In this document: one piece after another, positions 8,185 through 17,098 of the stretch | Numbering within the stretch: the first letter of the stretch is position 1 | How the letters are laid out: each line of letters opens with the position of its first letter | Origin: Pseudomonas sp. MWU13-2105 | GTDB taxonomy: Bacteria; Pseudomonadota; Gammaproteobacteria; Pseudomonadales; Pseudomonadaceae | Direction of reading: 5' to 3' | Length of the DNA: 64,000 bases | Assembly: GCF_023242315.1 (NCBI RefSeq) | Contig: NZ_JALLIY010000005.1 | Location: 186,001 to 250,000, forward strand | The notes under the pieces: generated by a model | What the model was told of the DNA's origin: nothing | The model's database searches: none | Seen by the model: only the letters and a program-made list of their open reading frames with translations | Position numbers and translations under genes: made by a program

Positions 8185-10479
8185 TCAGATCCCCCCCAGG
8201 ACAGCGAGGATTCTTTTTTTGGACTCCTGGCGCAGTTCAACGAGCTTGAGCGCGCTGGCCTGGCGACGGTTCTGCAGGTACTCCACCACCGCTTCCTGCA
8301 CCAGCCGTTGGACTTCGGTAGCCCCCACCGGCAGGGCATCGCTGATATCCCGTTGGAAGCGACTCCAGGCGTGGTCCTGCGCCTCGCTCAGAGGCTGGCC
8401 CTGCTCGCGGGCGGCGAGCAGATCGGCGAACATTGCCAGCTCGCGCTCGGTGTCCGGCTGGTCGGTGGAGGTGAGGCTGAAAAAGTCCGAGGTCAGCAGT
8501 TGCTCGATGGTCAGCTGGCTGACGTTGGGCAGGCGGACTACCTGCTCCACCATCACCGGCCAATCGCTGTCGGGATTGTCCTCGCTGGCAACCCGCTGCA
8601 TGACGATCACCTCGCCCTCGCGCATGCCGCGCAGGCACAGCGGATCGTGGGTGGTGGCGATAAAGGTCACGTTCGGCAAGGCGCTGCGCAGCGCGCCCAT
8701 GATCTGGATTTTCCAGCGTGGGTGCAGATGGGCCTCGACTTCGTCGATCAGGACCACCGCCTGGGCGCTTTCCAGGCTTTCGAAGTGGGGATTGATGCGC
8801 CGGCTCATCAGGCCCTGGATGATGTCGCAGACCATCGCCAGTACCGAGCGATAGCCTGAGGACGCCAGGCTCAGCGGGGTCCGGCACAGGGTCCGGCTAC
8901 CGGCAGCCGCCGTGACGATCAGGCAGCGCTGGTTGGCAAAGTCGCGCTCCATGACCTCGAACTCGCCTTCGATCGAGAGGATATCCCGCAGGGCGCGCAC
9001 CACGCTGTCGAACTCGACCTGCTTGAGGCCCAGCAGCCATTTTTCCGGGTTGGACAGCAGCGCCGTGGCGTCGAAAAGGTTGATGATCGATTTGCCCGGG
9101 CTGTAGCGCCGTACCTGCTTCTGGTATTGGCGGAAGGCGCCGTAGGCAAAGACCGGCGGCGCGATGGCCGTGCCCGCGGGCCGGTAGCCCGCGCCGGCGA
9201 TGGTCAGCTCTCGTTGGCTGGCATCCTCGAAGGTCACGGTCACCGTCGCCGAGGCGCATCGCGGCACCAGCCCCGCGCCCAACAGCTCGGGATCGAGGGG
9301 CAACGATGCCACATCGACCGGTAATTGTGCGCGGGCTTGCTCGGTACAGAGCGCCAGGGCCGTGGCTTCGAGGATGGAGCTTTTGCCGGCAGCGTTTTCA
9401 CCCAGGATCAGCAGGGCCGGTTGAGTGGGCTTCGGGCTCGAAGCCGGGGCCTCCTGCGCGGCAGGCATGAGCAATTCGAGTTCCTCGATGCCCTTGAAAT
9501 TATTCAAGCGAATCGATACCAGCGGGGAATAGCTGGACGCCCGCCCCGGATCACGGGAGATAACTTTCCACAGCTGTTGTTCCAAGCGGAGCTCAAGCCC
9601 TTCAAGCCGAGACTCATACCCCTTGCCGCGAACGATTTTCCGGAATGTCGCCTTCAGGCCCATGGGCGACAGGGAAAATCGCTGCGCTCCGACCGGCATG
9701 AGTTCCAAGGCAATAGCACGACACAGCAGGTACCAGAGGCCACCAAACTCCAATAGTTCGAAGTCAAAGATTGGCGCGGTTTCCCGTCCATCCTGGCGCA
9801 ACTGAGGAAGCGTCTCACCGATCAAGGTGCGGAAGTATTTCCGCAGTATGTCGCCACGTCGCTCAACCAGCTCAGCGCGATCGAGATTGAAATGACTGAT
9901 CGTTTCAAAAGCACGCTCGGTCAGGGGGAAAAGCCTCCCGGAAAGATCAGCGCACAGGTGAGTATCGAAACGCCTTTGCTCACAAGGATCAAGCAAGGCA
10001 TTGCGTTCTTTCAGCGGATAGCCGCGCCATAAGCCCAGGTCCTGCGCCGCGTAATATTGCAATAGTTTTTCGGTAGGCACCGACACGCGTTTGCCCAGGA
10101 CGGGGAAGTGACCTGGCCGGTCAGGCTTACATCCCGTACAGATGGAATAGATGTTCTCCCAGGCGTCGCTCAGCCAGACGTAATACAGATGAGCGTTTGA
10201 CGTTTGCTCGACAGGCGTGACACCACTGTCCGGACGAAATCGGTAGGGGGACGTGGGAACCGCACTTTCGCAGAACGCACATTTGCCGTGAAACAATCGC
10301 TTCAGACTGATATGGACGGACTCGTATTCCAGATCGAGCCGAAATAGCGGGGCCCGGGTTTGCGCCCTCCTCGTTTGGCCAGCAAGCCAATAGTTAACCA
10401 GTGTCTGCCTGCTGGCCCTGGCCTCCGGACCTTGCAAAAAACTCGGCGGTGACACGGAACTGCGATCAAAGCGTTGCAT
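8185..10479 (-). CDS. AAA/OLD-like ATPase with N-terminal degenerate HNH domain (Septu-like)
   Basis: The 764-residue protein has two parts. Residues 1-310 resemble the neighbouring nuclease: MQRFDRSSV start, HGKCAFCES (C67/C70), WENIYSICTGC (C114/C117) and LLDPC. At the catalytic position it reads PYRFRPD, so the E-H pair is replaced by Y-R and nuclease activity is probably lost while the zinc site remains. Residues 315-764 are an ABC/SMC-like ATPase: VSIRLNNFKGIEELEL, Walker A GENAAGKSS (359-367), signature LASSGYRS, Walker B VVLIDEVEAHLHP (574-586) and switch TTHDPL. The start at 10479 is chosen over one 18 codons upstream because of GGAAGAGAG and the match to the partner. Confidence 0.82.
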   Translation of the reverse strand: MQRFDRSSVSPPSFLQGPEARASRQTLVNYWLAGQTRRAQTRAPLFRLDLEYESVHISLKRLFHGKCAFCESAVPTSPYRFRPDSGVTPVEQTSNAHLYYVWLSDAWENIYSICTGCKPDRPGHFPVLGKRVSVPTEKLLQYYAAQDLGLWRGYPLKERNALLDPCEQRRFDTHLCADLSGRLFPLTERAFETISHFNLDRAELVERRGDILRKYFRTLIGETLPQLRQDGRETAPIFDFELLEFGGLWYLLCRAIALELMPVGAQRFSLSPMGLKATFRKIVRGKGYESRLEGLELRLEQQLWKVISRDPGRASSYSPLVSIRLNNFKGIEELELLMPAAQEAPASSPKPTQPALLILGENAAGKSSILEATALALCTEQARAQLPVDVASLPLDPELLGAGLVPRCASATVTVTFEDASQRELTIAGAGYRPAGTAIAPPVFAYGAFRQYQKQVRRYSPGKSIINLFDATALLSNPEKWLLGLKQVEFDSVVRALRDILSIEGEFEVMERDFANQRCLIVTAAAGSRTLCRTPLSLASSGYRSVLAMVCDIIQGLMSRRINPHFESLESAQAVVLIDEVEAHLHPRWKIQIMGALRSALPNVTFIATTHDPLCLRGMREGEVIVMQRVASEDNPDSDWPVMVEQVVRLPNVSQLTIEQLLTSDFFSLTSTDQPDTERELAMFADLLAAREQGQPLSEAQDHAWSRFQRDISDALPVGATEVQRLVQEAVVEYLQNRRQASALKLVELRQESKKRILAVLGGI

Positions 10480-10701
10480 GACTCTCTTCCCTAAGCCGTC
10501 AGGGGAAAGCCTGTCACTGTCCCCAAAAGCCAATGACTCTAAACGGCAGCTCGGAAAAAGGGGAGGCGTTTTTCGCTCAATACCGCCCGGTCAGCACCTG
10601 GCGCCGCGCCCTGAGCCAAGCACAGGGGCAACCCCCGTGGTAGCTGTCGCCGGAGCGAATGACGGGATCGTTCAACTCATCCCTCAGGACCAGCAACACG
10701 A

Positions 10702-10713
10702 TTTCGTATACCA
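10702..10713. promoter_or_regulatory. Operator-like site upstream of the GntR gene
   Basis: TTTCGTATACCA combines the left half of the TCGTATACGA sites with the right half of the TGGTATACCA sites. It lies about 30 bases before the predicted GTG start of the GntR gene and could serve autoregulation. Confidence 0.5.
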
Positions 10714-10744
10714 TCTGCACAAATCATCTCGAACGATCAGAACC

Positions 10745-11416
10745 GTGGCCCTACCAAAACTCAACGCCCCCGACCTCGGCAATTCGCCGTCGACCTCGGA
10801 AATCATCACCCGGCACCTGCGCGACGCCATCGTCGCCGGGCATTTCGCCGAGGATGAGCCGATTCGCCAGGACGATATCGCCCGCCAGTTCAACGTCAGC
10901 AAGATTCCGGTGCGCGAAGCCCTCAAGCGCCTGGAGGCCGAAGGCCTGGTGATGTTCCAGCGCAATCGCGGGGCGATGGTCACGCGGGTGTCCGATGCGG
11001 AACTGGCGCAGATGTTCGAAGTGCGCATGCTGCTGGAAGACAAGGTGCTGCGCCTGGCGATTCCGAACATGACCGAAGAGACCTTTACCCGCGCCGAACG
11101 CATCTGCCAGGAATTCATCGGCGAAGATGACGTCGGCCGCTGGGCCGAACTCAACTGGGAACTGCACGCCTGCCTCTACGAGCCGGCGCAACGGCCGTTT
11201 CTGGTGGGTCTGATCCGCTCGGTCAACGACAAGCTGGAGCGCTACCTGCGCATGCAGATGAGCCTTTCCGCCGGCAAGGAGCGCGCCGACCACGAACACC
11301 GGGAAATCCTCGCGGCCTGCCGCGCCGGTGACGTCGACCTCGCGGTGAAATTGCTCGACGAGCATATTGCCGGTGTCTGCAAGACCCTGTTCGAGCACCT
11401 GCCCCACAGTCACTGA
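10745..11416 (+). CDS. GntR-family (FCD) transcription regulator
   Basis: From GTG at 10745 the protein is 223 residues, the usual size for this family. The winged helix (about residues 15-80) includes SEIITRHLRDAIVAGHF, IRQDDIARQFNVSKIPVREALKRLEAEGLV and RNRGAMVT. The FCD domain (about 90-215) carries the metal/ligand residues in ELNWELHACLYEPA and DHEHREILAACRAGD. The frame extends 89 codons further upstream without regulator-like sequence, so the GTG is preferred although its ribosome site is weak. It heads the hydroxyproline cluster and is the likely reader of the TCGTATACGA sites at 16213 and 22185 (inference). Confidence 0.88.
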   Translation: MALPKLNAPDLGNSPSTSEIITRHLRDAIVAGHFAEDEPIRQDDIARQFNVSKIPVREALKRLEAEGLVMFQRNRGAMVTRVSDAELAQMFEVRMLLEDKVLRLAIPNMTEETFTRAERICQEFIGEDDVGRWAELNWELHACLYEPAQRPFLVGLIRSVNDKLERYLRMQMSLSAGKERADHEHREILAACRAGDVDLAVKLLDEHIAGVCKTLFEHLPHSH

Positions 11417-11531
11417 GCGACGCAACGCACTGTGCTGATTTCGTCATCGGTACCGGCTAAATCCCTCAAGCCGACACGCCCCTGCGCAGGCCACTCTTGC
11501 CTTCACTTATCTGAACGGACGTGGCCCTCCC

Positions 11532-12464
11532 ATGAAACGCATCAGCGTGATCGACTCCCACACCGGCGGCGAACCCACCCGCCTGGTGATCGCCGGTTTT
11601 CCTGACCTGGGCAACGGCAGCATGGCCGAACGGCGCCAGCGCCTGGCTGAACAACATGACCGGTGGCGCGCGGCCTGCGTGCTCGAACCGCGCGGCAGCG
11701 ATGTGCTGGTCGGCGCCCTGCTCTGCGAGCCGGTGGACCCGAATGCCTGTGCCGGGGTGATTTTCTTCAACAATAGCGGTTACCTCGGCATGTGCGGCCA
11801 CGGCACCATCGGCCTGGTGGCTTCGTTGGCGCACCTGGGCAAGATCGGCCCCGGCACCCACAGCATCGAGACACCGGTGGGCACGGTGCAGGCGACGTTG
11901 CACGAAGACCATTCGGTCAGCGTGCGCAACGTCCCGGCCTATCGTTACCAGAAAGCCCTGGCGCTGGAGGTACCGGGCATCGGCCAGGTCATTGGCGATA
12001 TCGCCTGGGGCGGCAACTGGTTTTTCCTGATCGCCGAGCACGGCCTGGACATTGCCGGCGACAATCTCGAGGCCCTGACCGCCTATACCTTCGCCGTCCA
12101 GCAAGCCCTGGAGGCCCAGGGCATTCGCGGTGAAGATGGCGGGCTGATCGATCATATCGAGCTGTTCGCCGCTGACCCGCGCGCTGACAGTCGCAACTTC
12201 GTCCTCTGTCCCGGCAAGGCCTACGACCGCTCCCCTTGCGGTACCGGGACCAGCGCCAAACTGGCCTGCCTGGCGGCCGATGACAAGTTGCAGCCGGGGC
12301 AGATCTGGCGTCAGGCCAGCGTTATCGGCAGCGAATTCGAGGGGTCCTACGAGCGGCTCGGCGAACGCATCGTGCCGACCATTCGCGGCCGCGCCTTTAT
12401 CAGCGCCGAAGCCAGCCTGATCATCGAACAGGACGACCCGTTCGCCTGGGGCATCCGCCCGTGA
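11532..12464 (+). CDS. lhpA: 4-hydroxyproline 2-epimerase (proline racemase family)
   Basis: The 310-residue enzyme has both catalytic cysteines of the family: C88 in MCGHGTIG and C236 in [11 protein letters not shown]. It inverts trans-4-hydroxy-L-proline to cis-4-hydroxy-D-proline, the first step of bacterial hydroxyproline breakdown. The call as hydroxyproline epimerase rather than proline racemase rests on its place in front of genes resembling the three subunits of D-hydroxyproline dehydrogenase. A conserved start [17 protein letters not shown] is preceded by a weak purine stretch. Its stop overlaps the next start (GTGA). Confidence 0.92.
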   Translation: MKRISVIDSHTGGEPTRLVIAGFPDLGNGSMAERRQRLAEQHDRWRAACVLEPRGSDVLVGALLCEPVDPNACAGVIFFNNSGYLGMCGHGTIGLVASLAHLGKIGPGTHSIETPVGTVQATLHEDHSVSVRNVPAYRYQKALALEVPGIGQVIGDIAWGGNWFFLIAEHGLDIAGDNLEALTAYTFAVQQALEAQGIRGEDGGLIDHIELFAADPRADSRNFVLCPGKAYDRSPCGTGTSAKLACLAADDKLQPGQIWRQASVIGSEFEGSYERLGERIVPTIRGRAFISAEASLIIEQDDPFAWGIRP

Positions 12465-13576
12465 ACGAGGGCCGGGTGGCCGATGTGATCGTGATCGGCG
12501 CCGGCATCATTGGCGCCGCCTGTGCCCAGGCGCTGGCGCGGCGCGGCTTGCAGGTCCTGGTGCTGGACGCCGGCCTGCCCGGGGCGACGGCGGCGGGCAT
12601 GGGCCATTTGCTGGTGCTCGACGACAACCCCGCCGAGCTGGCGCTGAGTCAGTACTCCCTGCAACGCTGGCGTGAAACGGCGGCGACACTCCCCGACGGC
12701 TGCGCCTACCGCGGCAACGGTACCCTGTGGCTGGCGGCCAACGCTGAAGAAATGGCCGTCGCCCAGGGCAAATACCTGAACCTGCGGGCCCGGGGCGTAG
12801 CCTGCGAGTTGCTCAACAGCAGCGCCTTGCGCCAGCGCGAGCCGGAATTGCGCGAAGGCCTGGAAGGCGGACTGCTGATCAATGGCGACGGCATTCTCTA
12901 TGCACCGGCGACGGCCCGCTGGATGCTCGAAACCACGAATATCAGCCAACGCCGGGCGCGAGTCAGTGAAGTCGACGGCAACCGCGTGCGCCTCGCCGAC
13001 GGTCACTGGCTGGATGCCGACGCGGTGATCCTGGCCAATGGCGTCCAGGCCAGCGAGCTGTGCCCGGAGCTGCCGATCGTGCCAAAAAAGGGCCACTTGC
13101 TGATCACCGACCGCTACCCCGGTAAAGTCACCCACACACTGGTGGAACTCGGCTATGTCACCAGCGCCCACAACGCCACTGGCCCTTCGGCGGCCTGCAA
13201 TATCCAGCCGCGCCCGACCGGGCAGCTGTTTATCGGCGCCTCGCGGCAATTCGGCACCACTGACCCGCAGGTCGAAGGCTGGATGCTCGCCAAGATGCTC
13301 AGGCGCGCCACCGAGTACATGCCCGGACTGGCACAACTCAATGCTATCCGCGCCTGGACCGGCTTTCGCGCCGCCAGCCCCGACGGCCTGCCGCTGGTGG
13401 GCCAGCACCCGCAACGCCAAGGCTTGTGGCTGGCCGTCGGCCATGAAGGCCTGGGGGTCACCACGGCCCCCGGTACCGCCGACCTGCTGGTGGCGCAACT
13501 GTTCAATGAAACGCCGCCGCTGGCCGCACAACCCTATTTGCCGCAACGTTTTCTCGGGGAAGCCGTTTATGCCTGA
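12461..13576 (+). CDS. lhpB: D-hydroxyproline dehydrogenase beta subunit (FAD, DAO family)
   Basis: The 371-residue flavoprotein begins with a dinucleotide-binding motif GAGIIG (residues 13-18) and has the DAO-family layout ending in [18 protein letters not shown] and [17 protein letters not shown]. It should oxidise cis-4-hydroxy-D-proline to pyrroline-4-hydroxy-2-carboxylate. It starts with GTG inside the epimerase stop and overlaps the following ferredoxin-like subunit by eight bases, consistent with equimolar synthesis of a complex. Relatives include the HcnC and OoxB subunits; the neighbours favour the hydroxyproline role. Confidence 0.88.
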   Translation: MNEGRVADVIVIGAGIIGAACAQALARRGLQVLVLDAGLPGATAAGMGHLLVLDDNPAELALSQYSLQRWRETAATLPDGCAYRGNGTLWLAANAEEMAVAQGKYLNLRARGVACELLNSSALRQREPELREGLEGGLLINGDGILYAPATARWMLETTNISQRRARVSEVDGNRVRLADGHWLDADAVILANGVQASELCPELPIVPKKGHLLITDRYPGKVTHTLVELGYVTSAHNATGPSAACNIQPRPTGQLFIGASRQFGTTDPQVEGWMLAKMLRRATEYMPGLAQLNAIRAWTGFRAASPDGLPLVGQHPQRQGLWLAVGHEGLGVTTAPGTADLLVAQLFNETPPLAAQPYLPQRFLGEAVYA

Positions 13577-13805
13577 ATTGATCCTGGATGGTTGCACCCT
13601 GAGGGTTGCCGAAGGCACCAGCGTCGCGGCAGCCCTGGCCCTGGCCGGCGACGGCTGCACGCGGACCGCGGTCACTGGCCAACGCCGCGCACCGCTGTGC
13701 GGCATGGGCATATGCCAGGAATGCCGGGTAAATATCGACGGCCGCCGCCGACTGGCCTGCCAGACCCTCTGTCGTGACGGCATGCACGTGGAGACCCGGA
13801 CATGA
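13569..13805 (+). CDS. lhpF: D-hydroxyproline dehydrogenase gamma subunit, [2Fe-2S] protein
   Basis: A 78-residue protein with four cysteines spaced like a plant-type [2Fe-2S] site: C44, C49, C52 and C64 (APLCGMGICQEC, then LACQ). It would shuttle electrons between the two flavoprotein subunits. Both ends overlap neighbours: eight bases with the beta subunit and four with the alpha subunit (ATGA). Confidence 0.88.
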   Translation: MPELILDGCTLRVAEGTSVAAALALAGDGCTRTAVTGQRRAPLCGMGICQECRVNIDGRRRLACQTLCRDGMHVETRT

Positions 13806-15058
13806 GCGACTACGCCGACCTGCTGATCATCGGTGCCGGTCCCGCCGGCATGGCCGCCGCGCTCGCCGCCGCGCCAAGCGCCGCGCGGATCGTGATTCTC
13901 GACGACAACCCGCTGCCGGGCGGGCAAATCTGGCGCGACGGCCCCCAGGCCAAGCTGCCGGACCAGGCCCGTAATCTGCGCGAGCAACTGGAGCGCCACG
14001 GCAATATCCGGCGCCATACCAGCACCCGGGTGATTGCCTGTGCCGGGCCGAAACAGCTGCTGGTCGAGGACGATGAGCGCGGCTGGGTCATCGCTTACGA
14101 CAAGCTGATCTTGTGCACCGGCGCGCGTGAATTGCTGCTGCCCTTCCCTGGCTGGACCTTGCCCGGGGTAACCGGGGCCGGCGGACTCCAGGCGCTGATC
14201 AAGGGCGGATTGCCGGTGCGCGATGAGCGCCTGGTGATTGCCGGTAGCGGGCCATTGCTGCTGGCCAGCGCCGCGACGGCCAGACACAACGGTGCCCGGC
14301 TGCTGCGTATCGCCGAGCAGGCAAGCGCCCGCGCCGTCACCGGTTTCGCCGCGCAACTGCCGCGTTGGCCCGGCAAGCTGCTGCAATCGTTCAGCCTGTT
14401 CGACCGCCATTATCGAACCGACAGCCATGTCCTCGCCGCCCTGGGCAGCGACCGCCTGGAAGGCGTGCGCCTGCAACAACAGGGCAAGATCGTCGAGCTG
14501 GCCTGCGAGCGCCTGGCCTGCGGCTTCGGCCTGATCCCCAACACCCAGCTGGGCCAGGCGCTGGGCTGCGCACTCGATGGCCAGGCGCTGGCGGTCGATG
14601 CCTGGCAAGCCAGCAGTCGTGTCGATCACTATGCGGCGGGAGAATGCACCGGCTTCGGCGGCAGTGAACTGGCGTTGATCGAAGGCACGATTGCCGGTCA
14701 CGCGGCGGTCGGTGAGCGTCCGCAAGCCCAGGCCTTGTGGCCGCAACGGGCACGCTGGCAGGGCTTTGCCGACGCCTTGCAGCACAGCTTCAGGCTCAAC
14801 CCGCGGCTCAAGTCACTGGCCCGGCCCGATACCCTGGTATGTCGCTGCGAAGATGTGCCCTACTCCGCACTGGCCGCCCACGCCGACTGGCGCGAGGCCA
14901 AACTGGCCAGCCGCTGCGGGATGGGGGCCTGCCAGGGCCGGGTCTGTGGCGCCGCCGCGCAACACCTGTTCGGCTGGCAACCCTCGGCACCGCGTCCGCC
15001 TTTCAGCCCGGCACGAATCGAGACCTTATTGTGCCTGGACGACTCGCCGCCGGCCTGA
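13802..15058 (+). CDS. lhpE: D-hydroxyproline dehydrogenase alpha subunit (FAD/NAD-binding, [2Fe-2S])
   Basis: The 418-residue protein opens with LLIIGAGPAGMAAALAA (FAD-binding) and has a second nucleotide fold around LVIAGSGPLLLASAATA. The C-terminal part carries a BFD-type cluster of cysteines: TLVCRCEDVP and SRCGMGACQGRVCG. It is the usual partner of LhpB and LhpF and resembles HcnB/OoxA. Electrons are thought to go to the respiratory chain rather than to oxygen (family knowledge). Its start is coupled to the small subunit. Confidence 0.88.
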   Translation: MSDYADLLIIGAGPAGMAAALAAAPSAARIVILDDNPLPGGQIWRDGPQAKLPDQARNLREQLERHGNIRRHTSTRVIACAGPKQLLVEDDERGWVIAYDKLILCTGARELLLPFPGWTLPGVTGAGGLQALIKGGLPVRDERLVIAGSGPLLLASAATARHNGARLLRIAEQASARAVTGFAAQLPRWPGKLLQSFSLFDRHYRTDSHVLAALGSDRLEGVRLQQQGKIVELACERLACGFGLIPNTQLGQALGCALDGQALAVDAWQASSRVDHYAAGECTGFGGSELALIEGTIAGHAAVGERPQAQALWPQRARWQGFADALQHSFRLNPRLKSLARPDTLVCRCEDVPYSALAAHADWREAKLASRCGMGACQGRVCGAAAQHLFGWQPSAPRPPFSPARIETLLCLDDSPPA

Positions 15059-15132
15059 ATCCCGGCCCGGGGCTTCCGGGCCCGGCGCCGAGCCTCTATG
15101 ATCCAGCGGATCGCCCCCAGACTTCCAGCGCC

Positions 15133-15882
15133 ATGTACGCCTCGCTCAGCCACTTCAAACCCTGCGACCTGCCGACCCTGCTGAGCAGTCTGCAGGCGCT
15201 GGCGCCACTGCTCGATACCCTGCCGGACGTGGTGTTCTTCATCAAGGACTGCGAGGCCCGCTACGCCTTCGTCAACCAGACCCTGGCGCGGCGCTGCGGC
15301 TTCAAGGCGAGTACCGAGCTGCTCGGGCGTACCGCCGACATGGTCTTCCCGGAACGCTTCGGCCCGCTGTACACCGCGCAGGATCGGCGGGTGCTGTCGA
15401 GCGGTCGCGAGCTGGCCGACCAACTCGAACTGCACCTCTATTACGGCAACCAGCCGATCTGGTGCCTGACCCACAAACTCGCGCTGTATGACCCGCAAGG
15501 CCGTATCGTCGGCCTCGCCGGGATCTCCCGCGATCTGCAACTGCCGCAGTCCAGCCACCCGGCCTTCCCGAAACTCGCCGCGGTGGACGCCCATATCCGT
15601 AGCCACTTCGCCCGGTCCATCAGCCTGGCCGAACTGACGGCGATTGCCGGGTTTTCCGTGGCGCAACTGGAGCGTCACTGCAAGCGGGTGTTCCAGCTCA
15701 CCCCACGGCAGATGATCCACAAGGCGCGCCTGGAAGAATCCTCGCGGCTGTTACTCGACACCGACTTGCCGATCACCGAAATCGCCCTGCGCTGCGGTTA
15801 CACCGACCACAGCGCCTTCAGCCGGCAGTTCCGCGCCCTGACCAGCCTGGCGCCCAGCCAATACCGCGACAGCCGGCGCTGA
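15133..15882 (+). CDS. AraC-family regulator with N-terminal PAS domain
   Basis: The ATG at 15133 gives 249 residues. Residues about 25-130 form a PAS domain (LDTLPDVVFFIKDCEARYAFVNQTLARRCGF, PIWCLTHKLALYDPQGRIVGLAGISRDL). Residues 145-249 hold the two AraC helix-turn-helix units (SLAELTAIAGFSVAQLERHCKRVFQLTPRQM and PITEIALRCGYTDHSAFSRQFRAL). It follows the dehydrogenase genes by 74 bases. An AraC-type regulator controls hydroxyproline use in P. aeruginosa (LhpR), so it is the likely activator here. The cluster then has two regulators, this one and the GntR protein. Confidence 0.85.
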   Translation: MYASLSHFKPCDLPTLLSSLQALAPLLDTLPDVVFFIKDCEARYAFVNQTLARRCGFKASTELLGRTADMVFPERFGPLYTAQDRRVLSSGRELADQLELHLYYGNQPIWCLTHKLALYDPQGRIVGLAGISRDLQLPQSSHPAFPKLAAVDAHIRSHFARSISLAELTAIAGFSVAQLERHCKRVFQLTPRQMIHKARLEESSRLLLDTDLPITEIALRCGYTDHSAFSRQFRALTSLAPSQYRDSRR

Positions 15883-15928
15883 GCCTCCCATCCCCTTGAA
15901 ACCCACAACACTGTTGTGTGGTGTCACT

Positions 15929-16000
15929 GTGGGAGCGGAGCTTGCCCGCGAAGCTTTTGGCGGCCTCAAGGGCCTCTTCGCGGGCAAGCTCCGCTCCCAC
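15929..16000. repeat. REP doublet (perfect inverted repeat)
   Basis: Two perfectly complementary 24-base arms (15929-15952 and 15977-16000, core GGAGCGGAGCTTGCCCGCG) flank a 24-base loop. This is a Pseudomonas REP pair. It occupies part of the 387-base gap after the AraC gene; the rest of that gap holds the promoter elements at 16188-16222. Confidence 0.85.
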
Positions 16001-16187
16001 AATGACCGAGTCAATGATCGAGTCGGCACTGGCTGAAGGCGGTGTTCCTTTAAAGGGCGCTGTCGCGAAAACATGCTCCCTTCTGTAACACCCTCTCGCC
16101 CCCTATCGGCGAACGCCTGAGCCTCTCCCTTCCGGCAACCCCTCTAACCCAAGGACCGACGAATAATTCATGTCCTGACAGTGAAAC

Positions 16188-16203
16188 AGGCACATTCATT
16201 GCT
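16188..16203 (+). promoter_or_regulatory. Candidate sigma-54 promoter for the hydroxyproline ABC operon
   Basis: AGGCACATTCATTGCT fits the sigma-54 consensus closely (GGCAC at -24, TTGCT at -12, GG-N10-GC). Its start site would be near 16213, on the TCGTATACGA operator. A TATAAT at 16206-16211 could instead be a sigma-70 -10 element, but no good -35 was found at normal spacing. Confidence 0.5.
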
Positions 16204-16212
16204 AATATAATA

Positions 16213-16222
16213 TCGTATACGA
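16213..16222. promoter_or_regulatory. Operator, GntR type (TCGTATACGA class)
   Basis: The perfect palindrome TCGTATACGA is one base downstream of TATAAT and at the predicted sigma-54 start site. The same hexamer-one base-palindrome layout occurs at 22178-22194. Binding here would block transcription of the transporter/aconitase X operon. Confidence 0.75.
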
Positions 16223-16269
16223 AATTCCTAATACGACAGCCAACACCACTCACCGATAACGAGGTCTCC

Positions 16270-17088
16270 ATGAAAAATCCCGTTTTTGCCGCAGCGCTCA
16301 GTGTGGTTCTCAGTTCGTCCTTTATCGCTACGGCCCAGGCCGACAAGCTCGACGACATCATCGGCTCGGGCAAGCTGCGTTGCGCCGTGACCCTGGACTT
16401 CCCACCGATGGGCTCGCGCGATGAGAGCAACAAACCGGTGGGCTTCGACGTCGACTACTGCAACGACCTGGCAAAAGTCCTCGGGGTCGATGCCGAGATC
16501 GTCGAGACGCCGTTTCCGGACCGGATTCCGGCGCTGGTCTCGGGCCGTGCCGACGTGATCGTCGCCTCCACCTCCGACACCCTCGAACGGGCCAAGACCG
16601 TCGGCCTGTCGCTGCCCTACTTCGCCTTCCAGATGGTGGTACTGACCCGCAGCGACACCGGTATCAACAAGTACGAAGACCTCAAGGGCAAGCCGGTCGG
16701 CAACACCAGCGGCACCTTTGAAGCCCTCGCCCTGGAAAAAGACCAGAAGAGCTGGGGCACCGGCAGCTTCCGCGCCTATCAATCGCAGAACGACACCATC
16801 CTCGCCGTCGCCCAGGGCCATATCGACGCCACCGTCGTCACCAACACCGTGGCAGCCGCTACGCTCAAATCAGGCAAATACAAGAACCTGAAGGTCGCCG
16901 GCAACGCGCCGTACGTGATCGACTATGTCTCGCTGGGCGCCAAGCGCAATGAGTACGGCCTGATCAACTACCTCAACCTGTTCATCAACCAACAGGTGCG
17001 TACCGGACGTTACAAGGAGCTGTTCGTCAAATGGGTCGGGACCGAGATTCCACCGACCGACCTGACCGTGCCCCACGTCTACTACTGA
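16270..17088 (+). CDS. ABC transporter substrate-binding protein, amino-acid type (family 3)
   Basis: The 272-residue precursor has a signal peptide (MKNPVFAAALSVVLSSSFIATAQA) and typical family 3 features: GKLRCAVTLDFPPMGSRDE, PVGFDVDYCNDLAKVLG, PFPDRIPALVSGRADVIVAS and LKGKPVGNTSGTFEA. It should bind hydroxyproline isomers or proline-like amino acids in the periplasm (context). GAGG precedes the ATG. It is the first gene of an operon that also contains aconitase X, two permeases and the ATPase. Confidence 0.9.
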   Translation: MKNPVFAAALSVVLSSSFIATAQADKLDDIIGSGKLRCAVTLDFPPMGSRDESNKPVGFDVDYCNDLAKVLGVDAEIVETPFPDRIPALVSGRADVIVASTSDTLERAKTVGLSLPYFAFQMVVLTRSDTGINKYEDLKGKPVGNTSGTFEALALEKDQKSWGTGSFRAYQSQNDTILAVAQGHIDATVVTNTVAAATLKSGKYKNLKVAGNAPYVIDYVSLGAKRNEYGLINYLNLFINQQVRTGRYKELFVKWVGTEIPPTDLTVPHVYY

Positions 17089-17098
17089 GGAAACCTGA

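Noticed and set aside
7184..10479. Retron containing an ATPase/HNH effector pair
   Set aside because: No reverse transcriptase gene and no msr/msd-like structured region flank the cassette, so a retron is not supported.
12347..14785. 812-codon open frame on the minus strand
   Set aside because: It is antisense to the overlapping lhpA-lhpB-lhpF-lhpE genes; high GC keeps the opposite frame open and its translation is low-complexity without motifs.
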